From assembly GCF_004364125.1 (NCBI RefSeq), contig NZ_SNZV01000009.1:186001-250000 (forward strand): 64,000 nt of DNA, written 5' to 3'. The notes under the pieces were generated by a model, which had not been told where the DNA came from, did not search any database, and saw only the letters and a program-made list of their open reading frames with translations. The DNA is from Sphingobacterium paludis. GTDB lineage: Bacteria > Bacteroidota > Bacteroidia > Sphingobacteriales > Sphingobacteriaceae. Position 1 is the first letter of the stretch, and each line of letters begins with the position of its first letter. Shown here in pieces: positions 50,572-59,684 of the stretch. Position numbers and translations under genes: made by a program.

Positions 50572-50946
50572 ATGGAAATAAGAGGAAAAGTTCACGAGAT
50601 AGGCGCAACGCAACAGGTTACCGAGTCTTTCAAAAAGAGAGATTTAATTGTTGCTTACGCAGAAAACCCGCAATTTGTAGAATACATTCGTTTTGAGTCG
50701 ACTCAAGATCGTGTAAATATATTTGACAACTTGGCTATCGGCGATGAGATTGAGGTTTCATTCAATTTACGCGGTCGTCCTTGGACAAACAAAGATGGCG
50801 TTACGACGTATTTTAACTCCCTTGTAGCGTGGCGCGTAACGAAGTTAGCCAATACAGCGCAATCGGCTCCTGCACCTGGGTATGCAGACATGCCGCCGGT
50901 AGATATTACATCATCCGGTGCTGATGATGACGATTTACCGTTCTAA
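50572..50946 (+). CDS. DUF3127 OB-fold protein
   Basis: A 124-residue protein. 'MEIRGKVHEIGATQQVTESFKKRDLIV' and 'DEIEVSFNLRGRPWTNKDGVTTYFNSLVAWRV' are the DUF3127 signature; the fold resembles single-stranded DNA-binding OB proteins. The C-terminus is a flexible Pro/Ala stretch ending in the acidic 'DDDDLPF', closely like the SSB tail that recruits partner proteins. It probably binds ssDNA or RNA. Bacteroidota-specific. Single gene with a strong terminator. Confidence 0.92.
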   Translation: MEIRGKVHEIGATQQVTESFKKRDLIVAYAENPQFVEYIRFESTQDRVNIFDNLAIGDEIEVSFNLRGRPWTNKDGVTTYFNSLVAWRVTKLANTAQSAPAPGYADMPPVDITSSGADDDDLPF

Positions 50947-50950
50947 GAAA

Positions 50951-50983
50951 TAAAAAAACCTTGATGAAAATCAAGGTTTTTTT
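50951..50983. terminator. Bidirectional terminator after the DUF3127 gene
   Basis: AAAAAAACCTTGA pairs perfectly with TCAAGGTTTTTTT across 6 bases. It serves both converging genes. Confidence 0.9.
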
Positions 50984-50988
50984 ATGCC

Positions 50989-51630
50989 CTATCTTTGATA
51001 AACAATTTCAATATGTCCCTCCCGGCCCTTCCATGTAGGCCCTTTTCGTAATAAATCAACAATCTCTTCTTGCGTTGCAGCATCGTTTACCTGCGGGCGT
51101 ATGGCATAGGCTTTCCCTTCGCCGTCCACCTTGAATAAAACCGTGACGCGCTTTTCTTTACTAGCAGCGCTAGCGTGCTCCGCTACAAACGCTGAGAATG
51201 CATCCCATCCATCAAGCGGGACAGCATCTGCCCCTGAAAGCGGGTGAACCACTACGCCCGAGACGAGCGTATCATCCATCAATTCCACTTCGGTAACGGC
51301 GCTCGCTCCACGCTTGGGTAAATGCCGCATCAACACCAAAGTGCACACCGTAATAAACATCACCGCGGCGACTAGACCGATGGTCAAACGCTGCCAACCA
51401 AAAAAATAATTGTTTTTTCGCTGCGCATGGGCTAACACCCGACGCTCCAAACGTTGTTGCAACAAACTAAGAGGCTTAGCATCTACCCCGTTCTGTAACC
51501 TATACCCATCAATTGCATCTTGAAGAAAAGGATCTTCCAGGGCCTCGCGCTCGAGGGCATGCATATCTTCCTTGCTCATCAAACCATGGATATAGTTATG
51601 TATCCTTGACAACTGATAATTATTTTCCAT
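50989..51630 (-). CDS. Anti-sigma-like membrane protein with TonB-like C-terminus
   Basis: A 213-residue protein. The N-terminal cytoplasmic part ('IHNYIHGLMSKEDMHALEREALEDPFLQDAIDGY') is the common helical start of Bacteroidota anti-sigma proteins. One transmembrane helix lies at about 80-100. The periplasmic tail (about 105-213) ends in 'VTVLFKVDGEGKAYAIRPQ' and 'GPTWKGREGHIEIVYQR', resembling the TonB C-terminal fold. Its start overlaps the sigma factor gene by 11 bases. It probably holds the sigma factor until an envelope signal releases it. Confidence 0.75.
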   Translation of the reverse strand: MENNYQLSRIHNYIHGLMSKEDMHALEREALEDPFLQDAIDGYRLQNGVDAKPLSLLQQRLERRVLAHAQRKNNYFFGWQRLTIGLVAAVMFITVCTLVLMRHLPKRGASAVTEVELMDDTLVSGVVVHPLSGADAVPLDGWDAFSAFVAEHASAASKEKRVTVLFKVDGEGKAYAIRPQVNDAATQEEIVDLLRKGPTWKGREGHIEIVYQR

Positions 51631-52171
51631 TTTTTTTACTCTCCATACATATCTTCAGGTTGCGTTTACCATTTTGAATATGGCTCTTCACCTGGTTTAA
51701 ATCTATTTTCAACGCCTCCGCAATGTCCTTGTAGCACTTTTGTTCGATGTAAAACATCCGGACACAACGAGCCTGTTTTTCCTGAAGCGTGTTTAAGCAG
51801 GACTGCATCTGTTCGAAATCTCGATCAGACCATCGATCTTCGTGTTCCAACATGCCAAGCTTTTGCTCCGATTCCAGCAAATGGTTTTCTATATCGACAA
51901 ATGTTCGCGCTTTATCCTTGCGTAACTCCATCAGGCAGTAGTTGCGCGCATAAACGTACAGCCAACTTTTAAAGTTATCCACTTCGTGAATACGCAACTT
52001 TTCAATCAGCTGCTCAAAAATTTGCATCACCGCATCCTGACAAGAATCTTGGTCTTGAAGGTATTTATAGCACACACCATAAAGCAACGACATATAAGGC
52101 GGATATAAGTTACCTAATATGGCGATATCACCTGTTCGCTTATAGTCATGTAACAGTTCCTTCTCGTTCAT
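51620..52171 (-). CDS. ECF RNA polymerase sigma factor
   Basis: A 183-residue sigma-70 family protein. Region 2 (about 15-90) includes 'DQDSCQDAVMQIFEQLIEKL' and 'FKSWLYVYARNYCLMELRKDKAR'; region 4 (about 120-175) includes 'LNTLQEKQARCVRMFYIEQKCYKDIAEALKIDLNQVKSHIQNGKRNL'-type helix-turn-helix sequence. It directs RNA polymerase to stress or nutrient genes. Translationally coupled to the anti-sigma-like gene. Confidence 0.93.
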   Translation of the reverse strand: MNEKELLHDYKRTGDIAILGNLYPPYMSLLYGVCYKYLQDQDSCQDAVMQIFEQLIEKLRIHEVDNFKSWLYVYARNYCLMELRKDKARTFVDIENHLLESEQKLGMLEHEDRWSDRDFEQMQSCLNTLQEKQARCVRMFYIEQKCYKDIAEALKIDLNQVKSHIQNGKRNLKICMESKKNGK

Positions 52172-52238
52172 ACTACTTTTCTACACCTATAAGATGCTTT
52201 ACTTGAAGAAAATCCATATATTTTTTTCATAGCAACAT

Positions 52239-53492
52239 TTATCGAAATAAAAGAATGGCAATAACCAAGGTAATTAAGACATTAAAAAACTGTGCCACTA
52301 AGAAAGCGTAAAGCGGCTTTTTGTTTGTATGCACAAATAAATCCTTGAAATTCGTTTCTAAGCCGATGGAGGTGAAGGCCAAAGCAAACCACAAACCCTG
52401 AACGCTTTTTAAACTTTCCTTGACCGCTGCCACCTGACCGGATGGAACAACAAATGAAAACAACAGCGATGCCAACACAAAACCTATGACAAACTTTGGA
52501 AAACGTTCCCAGATCACCTTTAATGTAGGCTTCTCGGCATGTGCTGCACTTTTAGATTTAGAATACGTCCAGTAAATACTAATGGCAAAGGCTGCAATTC
52601 CCAAAAGTACGTTTTGGGAGAATTTAACAATGGTACTTATTTTTAGCGCCTCTTCGCCAACGAGTGAACCAGAAGCGACGACCGCTCCTGTGGTATCGAT
52701 ACTTCCGCCCAACCACGCGCCCGTAACCTCCTGCGAGAGCCCCATCCAGCTCGCTAAGTACGGCATAACGATCATCATTGGAATAGCTGTGATCAATACC
52801 AACGAGATAACGTAGGATAATTTCTTGGGATCTCCTTTTATGGCGCCTGATGTTGCAATAGCCGCGGAAACGCCGCATATGGAAACCGCGCTGGACAGCA
52901 TCATCGACATCTCTTCATCAATCTTTAGTTTTTTGCATAACCAAAACGAGAAATACCAAACAGAAAGAACCACAATAAGCGCTTGCATCAAGCCTAACGA
53001 TCCGGCTTTCAATATATCCCCGAAAATAACGGTTGTCCCTAGTAAAACTAACCCTATCTTCACATACAGTTCCGTTGCAAGGGCATTTTTAAACCATTCC
53101 GGTAGGGTAAACAAATTGCTGATGGCTAAGCCTATGGCCAAACTAAAAATGACGGCTTCTAGGTTGAGATCTTTTACGAGGCCGTTTCCTGCCAAAAGGA
53201 GGGCGAGTAGCGTGATAAGAAATACGACTGGAAACACAATAAGCAAGGCCTTCAAGGGCTTTCTCAACAGTATGGCCGCTAGGATAGCTATACCGTATAC
53301 CAACAAGAATTGACTCCCTATATGTCCGATATTGTCCAGCGCAGCAACCCGGCCTTGGAGATCAGCAACGGAACTCCAAGAAAAGGTGGGTTTGGGAATA
53401 ACAAGCCCCCACAACGCTAGGCCTATGCTGGCAAGACCTAAAATGACTACGGCCCAATCTTCGGTAACGACACTTTTTTTCGACACTGACAT
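52239..53492 (-). CDS. YeiH-family (UPF0324) putative sulfate/anion exporter
   Basis: A 417-residue protein with about ten to eleven transmembrane helices. Family motifs: 'FSLAIGLAISNL', 'ATELYVKIGLVLLGTTVIFGDIL', 'AVSICGVSAAIATSGAIKG' and 'LGGSIDTTGAVVASGSLVGE'. A YeiH/UPF0324 member; transport activity is proposed in databases but not firmly established. Single gene. Confidence 0.88.
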   Translation of the reverse strand: MSVSKKSVVTEDWAVVILGLASIGLALWGLVIPKPTFSWSSVADLQGRVAALDNIGHIGSQFLLVYGIAILAAILLRKPLKALLIVFPVVFLITLLALLLAGNGLVKDLNLEAVIFSLAIGLAISNLFTLPEWFKNALATELYVKIGLVLLGTTVIFGDILKAGSLGLMQALIVVLSVWYFSFWLCKKLKIDEEMSMMLSSAVSICGVSAAIATSGAIKGDPKKLSYVISLVLITAIPMMIVMPYLASWMGLSQEVTGAWLGGSIDTTGAVVASGSLVGEEALKISTIVKFSQNVLLGIAAFAISIYWTYSKSKSAAHAEKPTLKVIWERFPKFVIGFVLASLLFSFVVPSGQVAAVKESLKSVQGLWFALAFTSIGLETNFKDLFVHTNKKPLYAFLVAQFFNVLITLVIAILLFR

Positions 53493-53582
53493 CTATTTGA
53501 GGTTTGATTAGCAATAAAAAATGATGCAATGAAAGTAAGCATATTAAAATAGAATAGCAATGCGAGCGCCGCCGTGAACGCA

Positions 53583-53614
53583 AAAAGCCTGTCACAATTC
53601 TGCAACAGGCTTTT
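53583..53614 (-). terminator. Terminator of the fad operon
   Basis: AAAAGCCTGT pairs perfectly with ACAGGCTTTT across 12 bases, just past the acyl-CoA dehydrogenase stop; on the minus strand it ends in TTTTT. Confidence 0.8.
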
Positions 53615-53631
53615 CAAAGAATGTTAAGCGC

Positions 53632-55410
53632 TTAAAAGGTATAGCGATTTTCGTCGATAAGTTTTTTAGCAATGCGTTGACGTGCTTCTTTCACGTTGAA
53701 AGGCTCCGCTTTTGTAAAGCGTCTTAAGCCGACCAACATCATTTTCAGTTCATCACCATCACCGAACGAGTACAGTGCCTCCTTACCGGCCACCTGAATC
53801 TTGTCAATTGCTCCATACAGGTAGACGCGGGCGATATCTGTGGGCAGTGCCGCCGCCTCAGTTCCCGCAGTATGGTGGAGCTTCTCAGCACGTAGCAAGA
53901 CAGATTCCGCAACATATACATAACCAATGATGTCCGCAATATTCATCAAGATCTCCTGCTCTTTGGATAGGGACATCATTAATTTCTGCACCGCTGCCCC
54001 CGCAATCAGTAAACCGGCCTTCTTCAAATTAGCGATGATCTTTTTTTCTGCTGCAAACGGTAGCTGCTCGTCATCCGCAAAATCAGGAATCGCCATCAGT
54101 TCATTAGCGACGGCGGTGGCTGGCCCCATTAAATCTATTTCCCCTTTCATGGCACGCTTAAGTAGCATATCCACGATTAGTAAGCGATTGACCTCATTCG
54201 TTCCTTCGAAAATCCGATTGATACGCGAATCGCGATAAGCGCGCTCCATAGGCGCCTCGGCCGAGTAACCCATACCACCATAGATCTGCACACCTTCGTC
54301 TACCACATAATCCAACATTTCTGAACACCAGACCTTGATAATTGCACATTCAATCGCAAACTGTTCGACTGATTTCAGTTTGGCCTTAGCTTCATCCATC
54401 CCCGAAGCCACTAGAGCTTCATACGCATCATCGATATTTTGGCCCGCACGATAGGTAGCCGACTCCGTAGCGTACAGTCGCGTAGCCATTTCTGCAAGCT
54501 TATAGCGTATCGCACCAAACTTAGAGATGGGTAGGTTAAACTGCGAACGCTCATTGGCATAGCGGATCGCTTGGCTAATAATAGACCGAGAAGACCCTAT
54601 CGTTGCCGCGCCCAATTTGATCCGCCCAATATTAAGGATATTCACGGCAATCTTAAACCCGTTTTCCCGCTCGGAAAGTAGATTTTCCACCGGCACCGGG
54701 CAGTCATTGAAGAAAACCTGCCGCGTTGAAGATCCTTTGATGCCTAGCTTATGCTCTTCCGGATTCATGCTGATGCCCCCAAAGTCTTTTTCTACGATAA
54801 AGGCGGTCAAGTTTTTATCCTCATCAATCTTGGCAAACACAATAAAAATATCAGCGAAGCCGCCATTGGTAATCCACATCTTCTGCCCATTAATCAGGTA
54901 GTGCGTTCCTTCCGCATTCAGCTTCGCCGATGTACGACCAGAGTTGGCATCAGATCCTGCGTTGGGCTCGGTAAGGCAATACGAAGCCTTCCATTCACCA
55001 CTCGTCAGTTTAGGAATGTACTTTTGTTTTTGCTGCTCGTTGCCATAGTACAGAATAGGTAATGTACCTATACCCGTATGCGCAGAAAGGGCTACGGCAA
55101 AAGAATAGCCGCCACCCACCGCATCCGTAACCAACATAGACGTGTTAAAGTTTTTCCCAAAGCCTCCGTATTCTTCGGGGATAGAGACACCTAACATGCC
55201 CAGCTCGCCCGCCTTTTCCAATAAGTTTTGCATAAGTCCCGCCTCTTGAGCGTCAATGCGATCTAACTTATTCAAGACTTCACTATCGAGAAAATCCCGA
55301 CAGGTCTGCCGAATCATCTTGGCTTCCTCATCAAATTCTTCCGGAATAAACACTTCGGTATATGGAGTCTCACGAATAACGAACTCCCCTCCTTTTATTG
55401 CGTTGCTCAT
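53632..55410 (-). CDS. Acyl-CoA dehydrogenase, long form
   Basis: A 592-residue flavoprotein for the first oxidation step of beta-oxidation. The core shows 'YGGFGKNFNTSMLVTDAVGGG', 'YCLTEPNAGSDANSGRT', 'KMWITNGGFADIFIVFAK', 'FNLPISKFGAIRYKLAEMATR' and 'YGGMGYSAEAPMERAYRDSR' then 'INRIFEGTNEVNRLLI', which includes the C-terminal region holding the catalytic Glu in many members. About 180 extra C-terminal residues make it like the VLCAD/ACAD9 type, suggesting long acyl chains. It is the last gene of the MarR-led fad operon. Confidence 0.94.
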   Translation of the reverse strand: MSNAIKGGEFVIRETPYTEVFIPEEFDEEAKMIRQTCRDFLDSEVLNKLDRIDAQEAGLMQNLLEKAGELGMLGVSIPEEYGGFGKNFNTSMLVTDAVGGGYSFAVALSAHTGIGTLPILYYGNEQQKQKYIPKLTSGEWKASYCLTEPNAGSDANSGRTSAKLNAEGTHYLINGQKMWITNGGFADIFIVFAKIDEDKNLTAFIVEKDFGGISMNPEEHKLGIKGSSTRQVFFNDCPVPVENLLSERENGFKIAVNILNIGRIKLGAATIGSSRSIISQAIRYANERSQFNLPISKFGAIRYKLAEMATRLYATESATYRAGQNIDDAYEALVASGMDEAKAKLKSVEQFAIECAIIKVWCSEMLDYVVDEGVQIYGGMGYSAEAPMERAYRDSRINRIFEGTNEVNRLLIVDMLLKRAMKGEIDLMGPATAVANELMAIPDFADDEQLPFAAEKKIIANLKKAGLLIAGAAVQKLMMSLSKEQEILMNIADIIGYVYVAESVLLRAEKLHHTAGTEAAALPTDIARVYLYGAIDKIQVAGKEALYSFGDGDELKMMLVGLRRFTKAEPFNVKEARQRIAKKLIDENRYTF

Positions 55411-55460
55411 ATCTCTTTATTTAGCTTTTTTATTCTCTCTTATGTTGTTGTGTAGCGGTA

Positions 55461-56633
55461 TTACAGCATTTCGAAAATGCCGGCAGCGCCCTGCCCGGTC
55501 CCCACACACATGGTGACCATACCATATTTTTCGTTTCTTCGCTTCAGATCATTCAACAGCTGGACGGTGAGCTTAGCTCCGGTACAGCCCAGGGGATGCC
55601 CCAAAGCAATTGCGCCACCATTGACGTTGATCTTCGTCTCGTCGAGGCCCAGCTCGCGAATTACCGCTAACGACTGCGAGGCAAAAGCTTCATTCAGCTC
55701 TATAAGATCGATATCCTCCTTGCGTAGATTTGCTTGTGCTAGCGCTTTGGGAATAGCCGCTACCGGACCAATACCCATGATTCGTGGCGGAACGCCGGCT
55801 GCAGCATAGCTAACCAAACGGGCGATAGGCTCCACCTGCAGTTGTTTCAACATGCTCTCGGATACCACCAACACGAATGCCGCTCCGTCAGACGTCTGCG
55901 AAGAGTTGCCGGCCGTGACGCAGCCATCGGCAGCAAACACCGGACGTAATTTCGCGAGGGCCTCCGCAGAAGAATCTGCTCGCGGCCCCTCGTCTTTATC
56001 CACGATATATGCTCGGGTTGCTATTTTATTGTCTTTGATATAGGTCTCTTCGACTTTGATAGGCACGATCCCCGCCTGTAAATGTCCATTATGCTGGGCC
56101 GCAACAGCCTTCTGATGTGATCTCAGCGCAAAAGCATCCTGATCTTCTCGAGAGATATTATATTCTTTCGCAACAGCCTCCGCAGTAAGCCCCATGCCCC
56201 AATACCAATCGGGGTGCTCTTTCGCAACCACCGGATTGGGTACAATCTTCCATCCGCCAAAAGGCATACCCGACATGACCTCCACGCCGCCAGCGATGAT
56301 ACAGTCGGCCATACCGGATTTAATCTTTGCCACCGCGGTGGCAATGGTTTCCAAACCCGATGCGCAGTACCGATTAACGGTTACGCCAGGTACCTTATCG
56401 GTGTTTAAGCCCATCAAAGAGATTAACCTCCCTACGTTCAAACCCTGTTCTGCTTCGGGCATCGCGTTTCCGACGATAACATCGTCGATCTGTTCGACAT
56501 CCAAATTTGGAATCGTCGTAACCATGTGCTTTATAACATCTGCGGCCAAATCATCGGCACGCATAAAACGAAAAACTCCCCGCGGGGCCTTGCCCACTGC
56601 GGTACGATATCCTGCTATAATGTATGCTTCCAT
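55461..56633 (-). CDS. fadA: Acetyl-CoA acyltransferase (3-ketoacyl-CoA thiolase)
   Basis: A 390-residue thiolase that cleaves 3-ketoacyl-CoA. Catalytic residues: nucleophile Cys in 'NRYCASGLETIATA', His in 'NVNGGAIALGHPLGCTGA', and the second Cys in 'MVTMCVGTGQGAAG'. Between the fadJ-like and acyl-CoA dehydrogenase genes on the same strand, which supports the degradative role. Standard length. The upstream gap holds tandem repeats and the inserted four-helix-bundle gene. Confidence 0.95.
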   Translation of the reverse strand: MEAYIIAGYRTAVGKAPRGVFRFMRADDLAADVIKHMVTTIPNLDVEQIDDVIVGNAMPEAEQGLNVGRLISLMGLNTDKVPGVTVNRYCASGLETIATAVAKIKSGMADCIIAGGVEVMSGMPFGGWKIVPNPVVAKEHPDWYWGMGLTAEAVAKEYNISREDQDAFALRSHQKAVAAQHNGHLQAGIVPIKVEETYIKDNKIATRAYIVDKDEGPRADSSAEALAKLRPVFAADGCVTAGNSSQTSDGAAFVLVVSESMLKQLQVEPIARLVSYAAAGVPPRIMGIGPVAAIPKALAQANLRKEDIDLIELNEAFASQSLAVIRELGLDETKINVNGGAIALGHPLGCTGAKLTVQLLNDLKRRNEKYGMVTMCVGTGQGAAGIFEML

Positions 56634-56640
56634 TTTAATT

Positions 56641-56832
56641 AGTATTTAGTAGTGAGTATTGCGTATTGAGACAATGAACCCATCAGCTTTTTTAGTATTT
56701 AGTAATGCGCATTGCCTACTGAGACAATGAACCCATCAGCTTTTTTTAGTATTTAGTAGCGAGTATTGCGTATTGACACAATGAAACCATCAGCTTTTTC
56801 AGTATTTAGTAGCGAGTATTGTGTGGTGCGTC
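56641..56832. repeat. Tandem repeat, about 3.5 units of 53-54 bases
   Basis: Units start at 56641, 56694, 56748 and 56801, each opening AGTATTTAGTA and passing through GAGTATTGCGTATTGA...ACAATGAACCCATCAGCTTTTT. The first three are similar over their whole length; the fourth is cut short after GAGTATTGTGT. It lies between the four-helix-bundle gene and fadA. Confidence 0.85.
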
Positions 56833-56835
56833 AGC

Positions 56836-57189
56836 TTATTTTTTTAATGCTTTCATTAATTTAAATAGCATCTTTTGTATCTCGTCAACTTGATTGAACA
56901 ACGTCGTTCTCACTGTTTCATCGATGTAGTTCAGTTTATGGAGCAACTCTATTTGTGTTTCTAATTCGTAAGCAGAGCCATTTGCCATGCCTAAAAATTG
57001 AATAAACTCTCCATTCGAATTTCTCCCAGCACCTTCTGCGATATTAGAGCAGATAGAGACCGCACATCTTCTTACTTGAGAAAGAAGCACAAAGCGTTCA
57101 GATTGTGGCAAATGATCTGTATGTTGATAGACATCTACGGTTAAATCCATCGCCTTTTGCCATAACTTCAGCTCGCGAAACTTATGCAT
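56836..57189 (-). CDS. Four-helix-bundle protein (23S rRNA intervening-sequence/S23 family)
   Basis: A 117-residue helical protein. 'FRELKLWQKAMDLTVDVYQ', 'LPQSERFVLLSQVRRCAVSICSNIAEGAGR', 'FIQFLGMANGSAYELETQIELL' are the family signature. These proteins were first seen in insertions of 23S rRNA genes and are widespread, often scattered, in Bacteroidota; the fold is shared with the Avd accessory protein of diversity-generating retroelements. Function uncertain. It sits inside a fatty-acid operon flanked by related repeats in opposite orientations, which suggests it is a late insertion. Confidence 0.93.
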   Translation of the reverse strand: MHKFRELKLWQKAMDLTVDVYQHTDHLPQSERFVLLSQVRRCAVSICSNIAEGAGRNSNGEFIQFLGMANGSAYELETQIELLHKLNYIDETVRTTLFNQVDEIQKMLFKLMKALKK

Positions 57190-57207
57190 ATCTCAATTCT
57201 CCTTACA

Positions 57208-57228
57208 CATTACGCAATACTCCACTAA
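57208..57228. repeat. Inverted copy of the repeat core
   Basis: CATTACGCAATACTCCACTAA is nearly the reverse complement of the TTAGTAGCGAGTATTGCGTATTG core of the tandem units on the other side of the four-helix-bundle gene. The gene is thus framed by inverted copies. The copy overlaps the last bases of the fadJ-like gene (which ends at 57225). Confidence 0.6.
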
Positions 57229-59651
57229 TTTCTCAAAGGCTTTCCTTTAGTTAACATATGCTGTATTCTTTCCAATGTTTTGCGCTCTCCGCACAGTTCT
57301 AAAAATGCTTTTCTTTCTAGATCGAGTAGATATTGCTCGGACACTTCCGTAGGCGCAGATAGATTTCCGCCGCACATCACCCAGCCGAGTTTTTCGGAGA
57401 TCTTTTTATCATGATCAGAGATGTAATTACCTGCTCGCATAGACGACGCTCCCACATACACAATCCCTAACCCTTGATTTCCGAGGACTTTGATATCCTT
57501 GCGGGCTGCAGGCTGTACATAGCCGGCATTGGCCAGCTCCAGCACCTTTGCTTTCGCATCGGCTAACAAGCGTTTGCGATTCATGGTAATGGCGTATTTT
57601 CCTTGCTGCAAGTAGCCGAGCTCCGCCGCCTCAACAGCCGATGTAGAAACTTTAGCCTGTCCAACGGTCAAGAATCTTTCCTTTAACGTATTTTGCACAA
57701 TCTGGTCAGGCTGGTACTCGTCGGAAGCACGCAGTGCGAACTCTTTAGACCCGCCGCCGCCAGGGATAACGCCTACCCCAAACTCGACAAGCCCCATATA
57801 CGTCTCGGCATGCAGCTGCACAAAATCCGCGTGCATAGAGAATTCGCAGCCGCCACCTAGTGTAAGCTGGAACGGCGCTACTACGACCGGAATCGACGAA
57901 TAACGGATCCGCATAGCCGTGTTTTGAAACATTTTAACCGCCATGTTCAGCTCGTCGTAATCTTGCTCCACAGCCATCATAAAGATCATTCCGATATTTG
58001 CTCCTGCAGAGAAGTTCTTCCCTTCGTTGCTGATGACTAAACCCTTATATTGCTGTTCGGCCAAGTCAATGGCCTTGTTTAGCCCTTGAATAACATCGCC
58101 TCCGATGGTGTTCATTTTAGTATGAAACTCACAATTAATGACACCATCGCCTAAGTCGATGATCGTGACACCTGAATTTTTCCAGACGGTATGCTCATCA
58201 CGAATATGATCCAGCACGATTAGATCTTCTGCACCGGGGATAGGGACATAGTTTTTGGAAGCGATGTCATAGAAGTTTTTCACGCCATCAATCACTTTAT
58301 AAAAGCTGTCGCAACCCGCAGCAAGCATATCGTGCACCCAAGCAGCAACCTCGCCGCGCTGCCCCGGCAGGCGTTTTTCTTCAGCTTGTATCTTCGCTAT
58401 AGTTTCGCGCACGCCCAGCGCATCCCACACCTCGAAAGGGCCTAGTTCCCAACCAAAACCGGCGCGCATGGCGTCGTCAATGCGGTAAAACTCATCCGTG
58501 ATCTCGGGAACGCGATTCGAAACATACTCAAATAATGGATAGTGCATTGCACGGAAAAGCGTTGCGGCCTTATCTGTTCCGCCCTCGTAGACTTTCATGC
58601 GCTTCCGGATGTCTTCCACTGGCTTAGTAGCCTCCAGCGTGGTTGACTTCACTTTTTCCTGCTCTTTATAGCTCAAGCTTTTCAAATCCAAAGAAAGAAT
58701 GACGGAGTTACCCTTATCATCTTTTTCCTTTTTGTAGAAACCTTGCTTCGTCTTTTCGCCCAACCACTTATTCTCCACCATGTTGTTGATGTAAGCGGGC
58801 AACTGAAATACCCCCTTAGCTTCGTCATTTGGCGCGTTCTGATCTAGGCCATTAGCCACGTTCACCAAGGTATCTAATCCGACAACATCCGCGGTGCGGA
58901 AGGTTGCCGATTTCGGGTGCCCCATGGCTGGCCCTGTATATTTATCTACTTCTTCGACGGAAAGATCGAGTTTCTCCACCAGGTGCGTCAACGCCAGCAT
59001 GGAGTATACACCAATTCGATTACCGATAAAAGCAGGCGTATCCTTACAGAGGACGACTGTTTTTCCCAGCATCTTATCGCCGAAGTAGCTTAAAAAATAC
59101 ACTACTGCGGCATCAGTGTCTGCCGTTGGGATAATTTCAAAAAGTTCGAGATAACGCGGAGGATTGAAAAAGTGTGTCCCGCAGAAATTTGATTTAAAAT
59201 CTGCCGAACGGCCTTCCGCCATGAGGTGTATAGGAATACCGGAGGTATTGGAAGTAATAAGCGTGCCCGCCTTGCGATGCTCTTCGACTTGGTCAAACAC
59301 CTTTTTCTTAATATCTAAGCGTTCGACCACCACCTCGATAACCCAGTCGCAATCTGCGATATCTTTCATGTTGTCCTCGAAGTTGCCTGTAGTAACGCGA
59401 GAGACGTAGCTCTTGCTATAAATGGGGGAGGGATTGGTTTTTAAAGCCGTTTCGAGCGATTGGTTCACTATTCGGTTTCGAACAGCCGGACTCTGTAGGG
59501 TCAACCCTTTTGACTCTTCAGCAGGAAGGAGTTCGCGCGGGACAATATCTAAAAGTAAAACCTCTACCCCGATATTGGCAAAGTGGCAGGCAATTCGAGA
59601 CCCCATCACACCGGAACCCAGAACAGCTACCTTTTTAATATTTCTATTCAT
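57225..59651 (-). CDS. Bifunctional 3-hydroxyacyl-CoA dehydrogenase/enoyl-CoA hydratase
   Basis: An 808-residue protein. N-terminal NAD-binding fold 'KVAVLGSGVMGSRIACHFANIGVEVLLLDI' (about 6-35), dehydrogenase with 'ITSNTSGIPIHLMAEG' and 'FCGTHFFNPPRYLELFEIIPT' (catalytic His), C-terminal dehydrogenase domains (about 195-440), then an enoyl-CoA hydratase domain (about 490-690) with 'VISNEGKNFSAGANIGMIF' and 'PFQLTLGGGCEFSMHADFV' forming the oxyanion hole. Domain order (dehydrogenase before hydratase) is the reverse of E. coli FadB, as is common in many bacteria. Second and third steps of beta-oxidation. Second gene of the fad operon. Confidence 0.93.
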   Translation of the reverse strand: MNRNIKKVAVLGSGVMGSRIACHFANIGVEVLLLDIVPRELLPAEESKGLTLQSPAVRNRIVNQSLETALKTNPSPIYSKSYVSRVTTGNFEDNMKDIADCDWVIEVVVERLDIKKKVFDQVEEHRKAGTLITSNTSGIPIHLMAEGRSADFKSNFCGTHFFNPPRYLELFEIIPTADTDAAVVYFLSYFGDKMLGKTVVLCKDTPAFIGNRIGVYSMLALTHLVEKLDLSVEEVDKYTGPAMGHPKSATFRTADVVGLDTLVNVANGLDQNAPNDEAKGVFQLPAYINNMVENKWLGEKTKQGFYKKEKDDKGNSVILSLDLKSLSYKEQEKVKSTTLEATKPVEDIRKRMKVYEGGTDKAATLFRAMHYPLFEYVSNRVPEITDEFYRIDDAMRAGFGWELGPFEVWDALGVRETIAKIQAEEKRLPGQRGEVAAWVHDMLAAGCDSFYKVIDGVKNFYDIASKNYVPIPGAEDLIVLDHIRDEHTVWKNSGVTIIDLGDGVINCEFHTKMNTIGGDVIQGLNKAIDLAEQQYKGLVISNEGKNFSAGANIGMIFMMAVEQDYDELNMAVKMFQNTAMRIRYSSIPVVVAPFQLTLGGGCEFSMHADFVQLHAETYMGLVEFGVGVIPGGGGSKEFALRASDEYQPDQIVQNTLKERFLTVGQAKVSTSAVEAAELGYLQQGKYAITMNRKRLLADAKAKVLELANAGYVQPAARKDIKVLGNQGLGIVYVGASSMRAGNYISDHDKKISEKLGWVMCGGNLSAPTEVSEQYLLDLERKAFLELCGERKTLERIQHMLTKGKPLRN

Positions 59652-59684
59652 GTCATCCTATTTTATTTCGTTTATACCATCTAA

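Noticed and set aside
56641..56832. Possible CRISPR array
   Set aside because: The units are degenerate tandem copies about 53 bases long that are similar throughout; there are no unique spacers of constant length and no cas genes.
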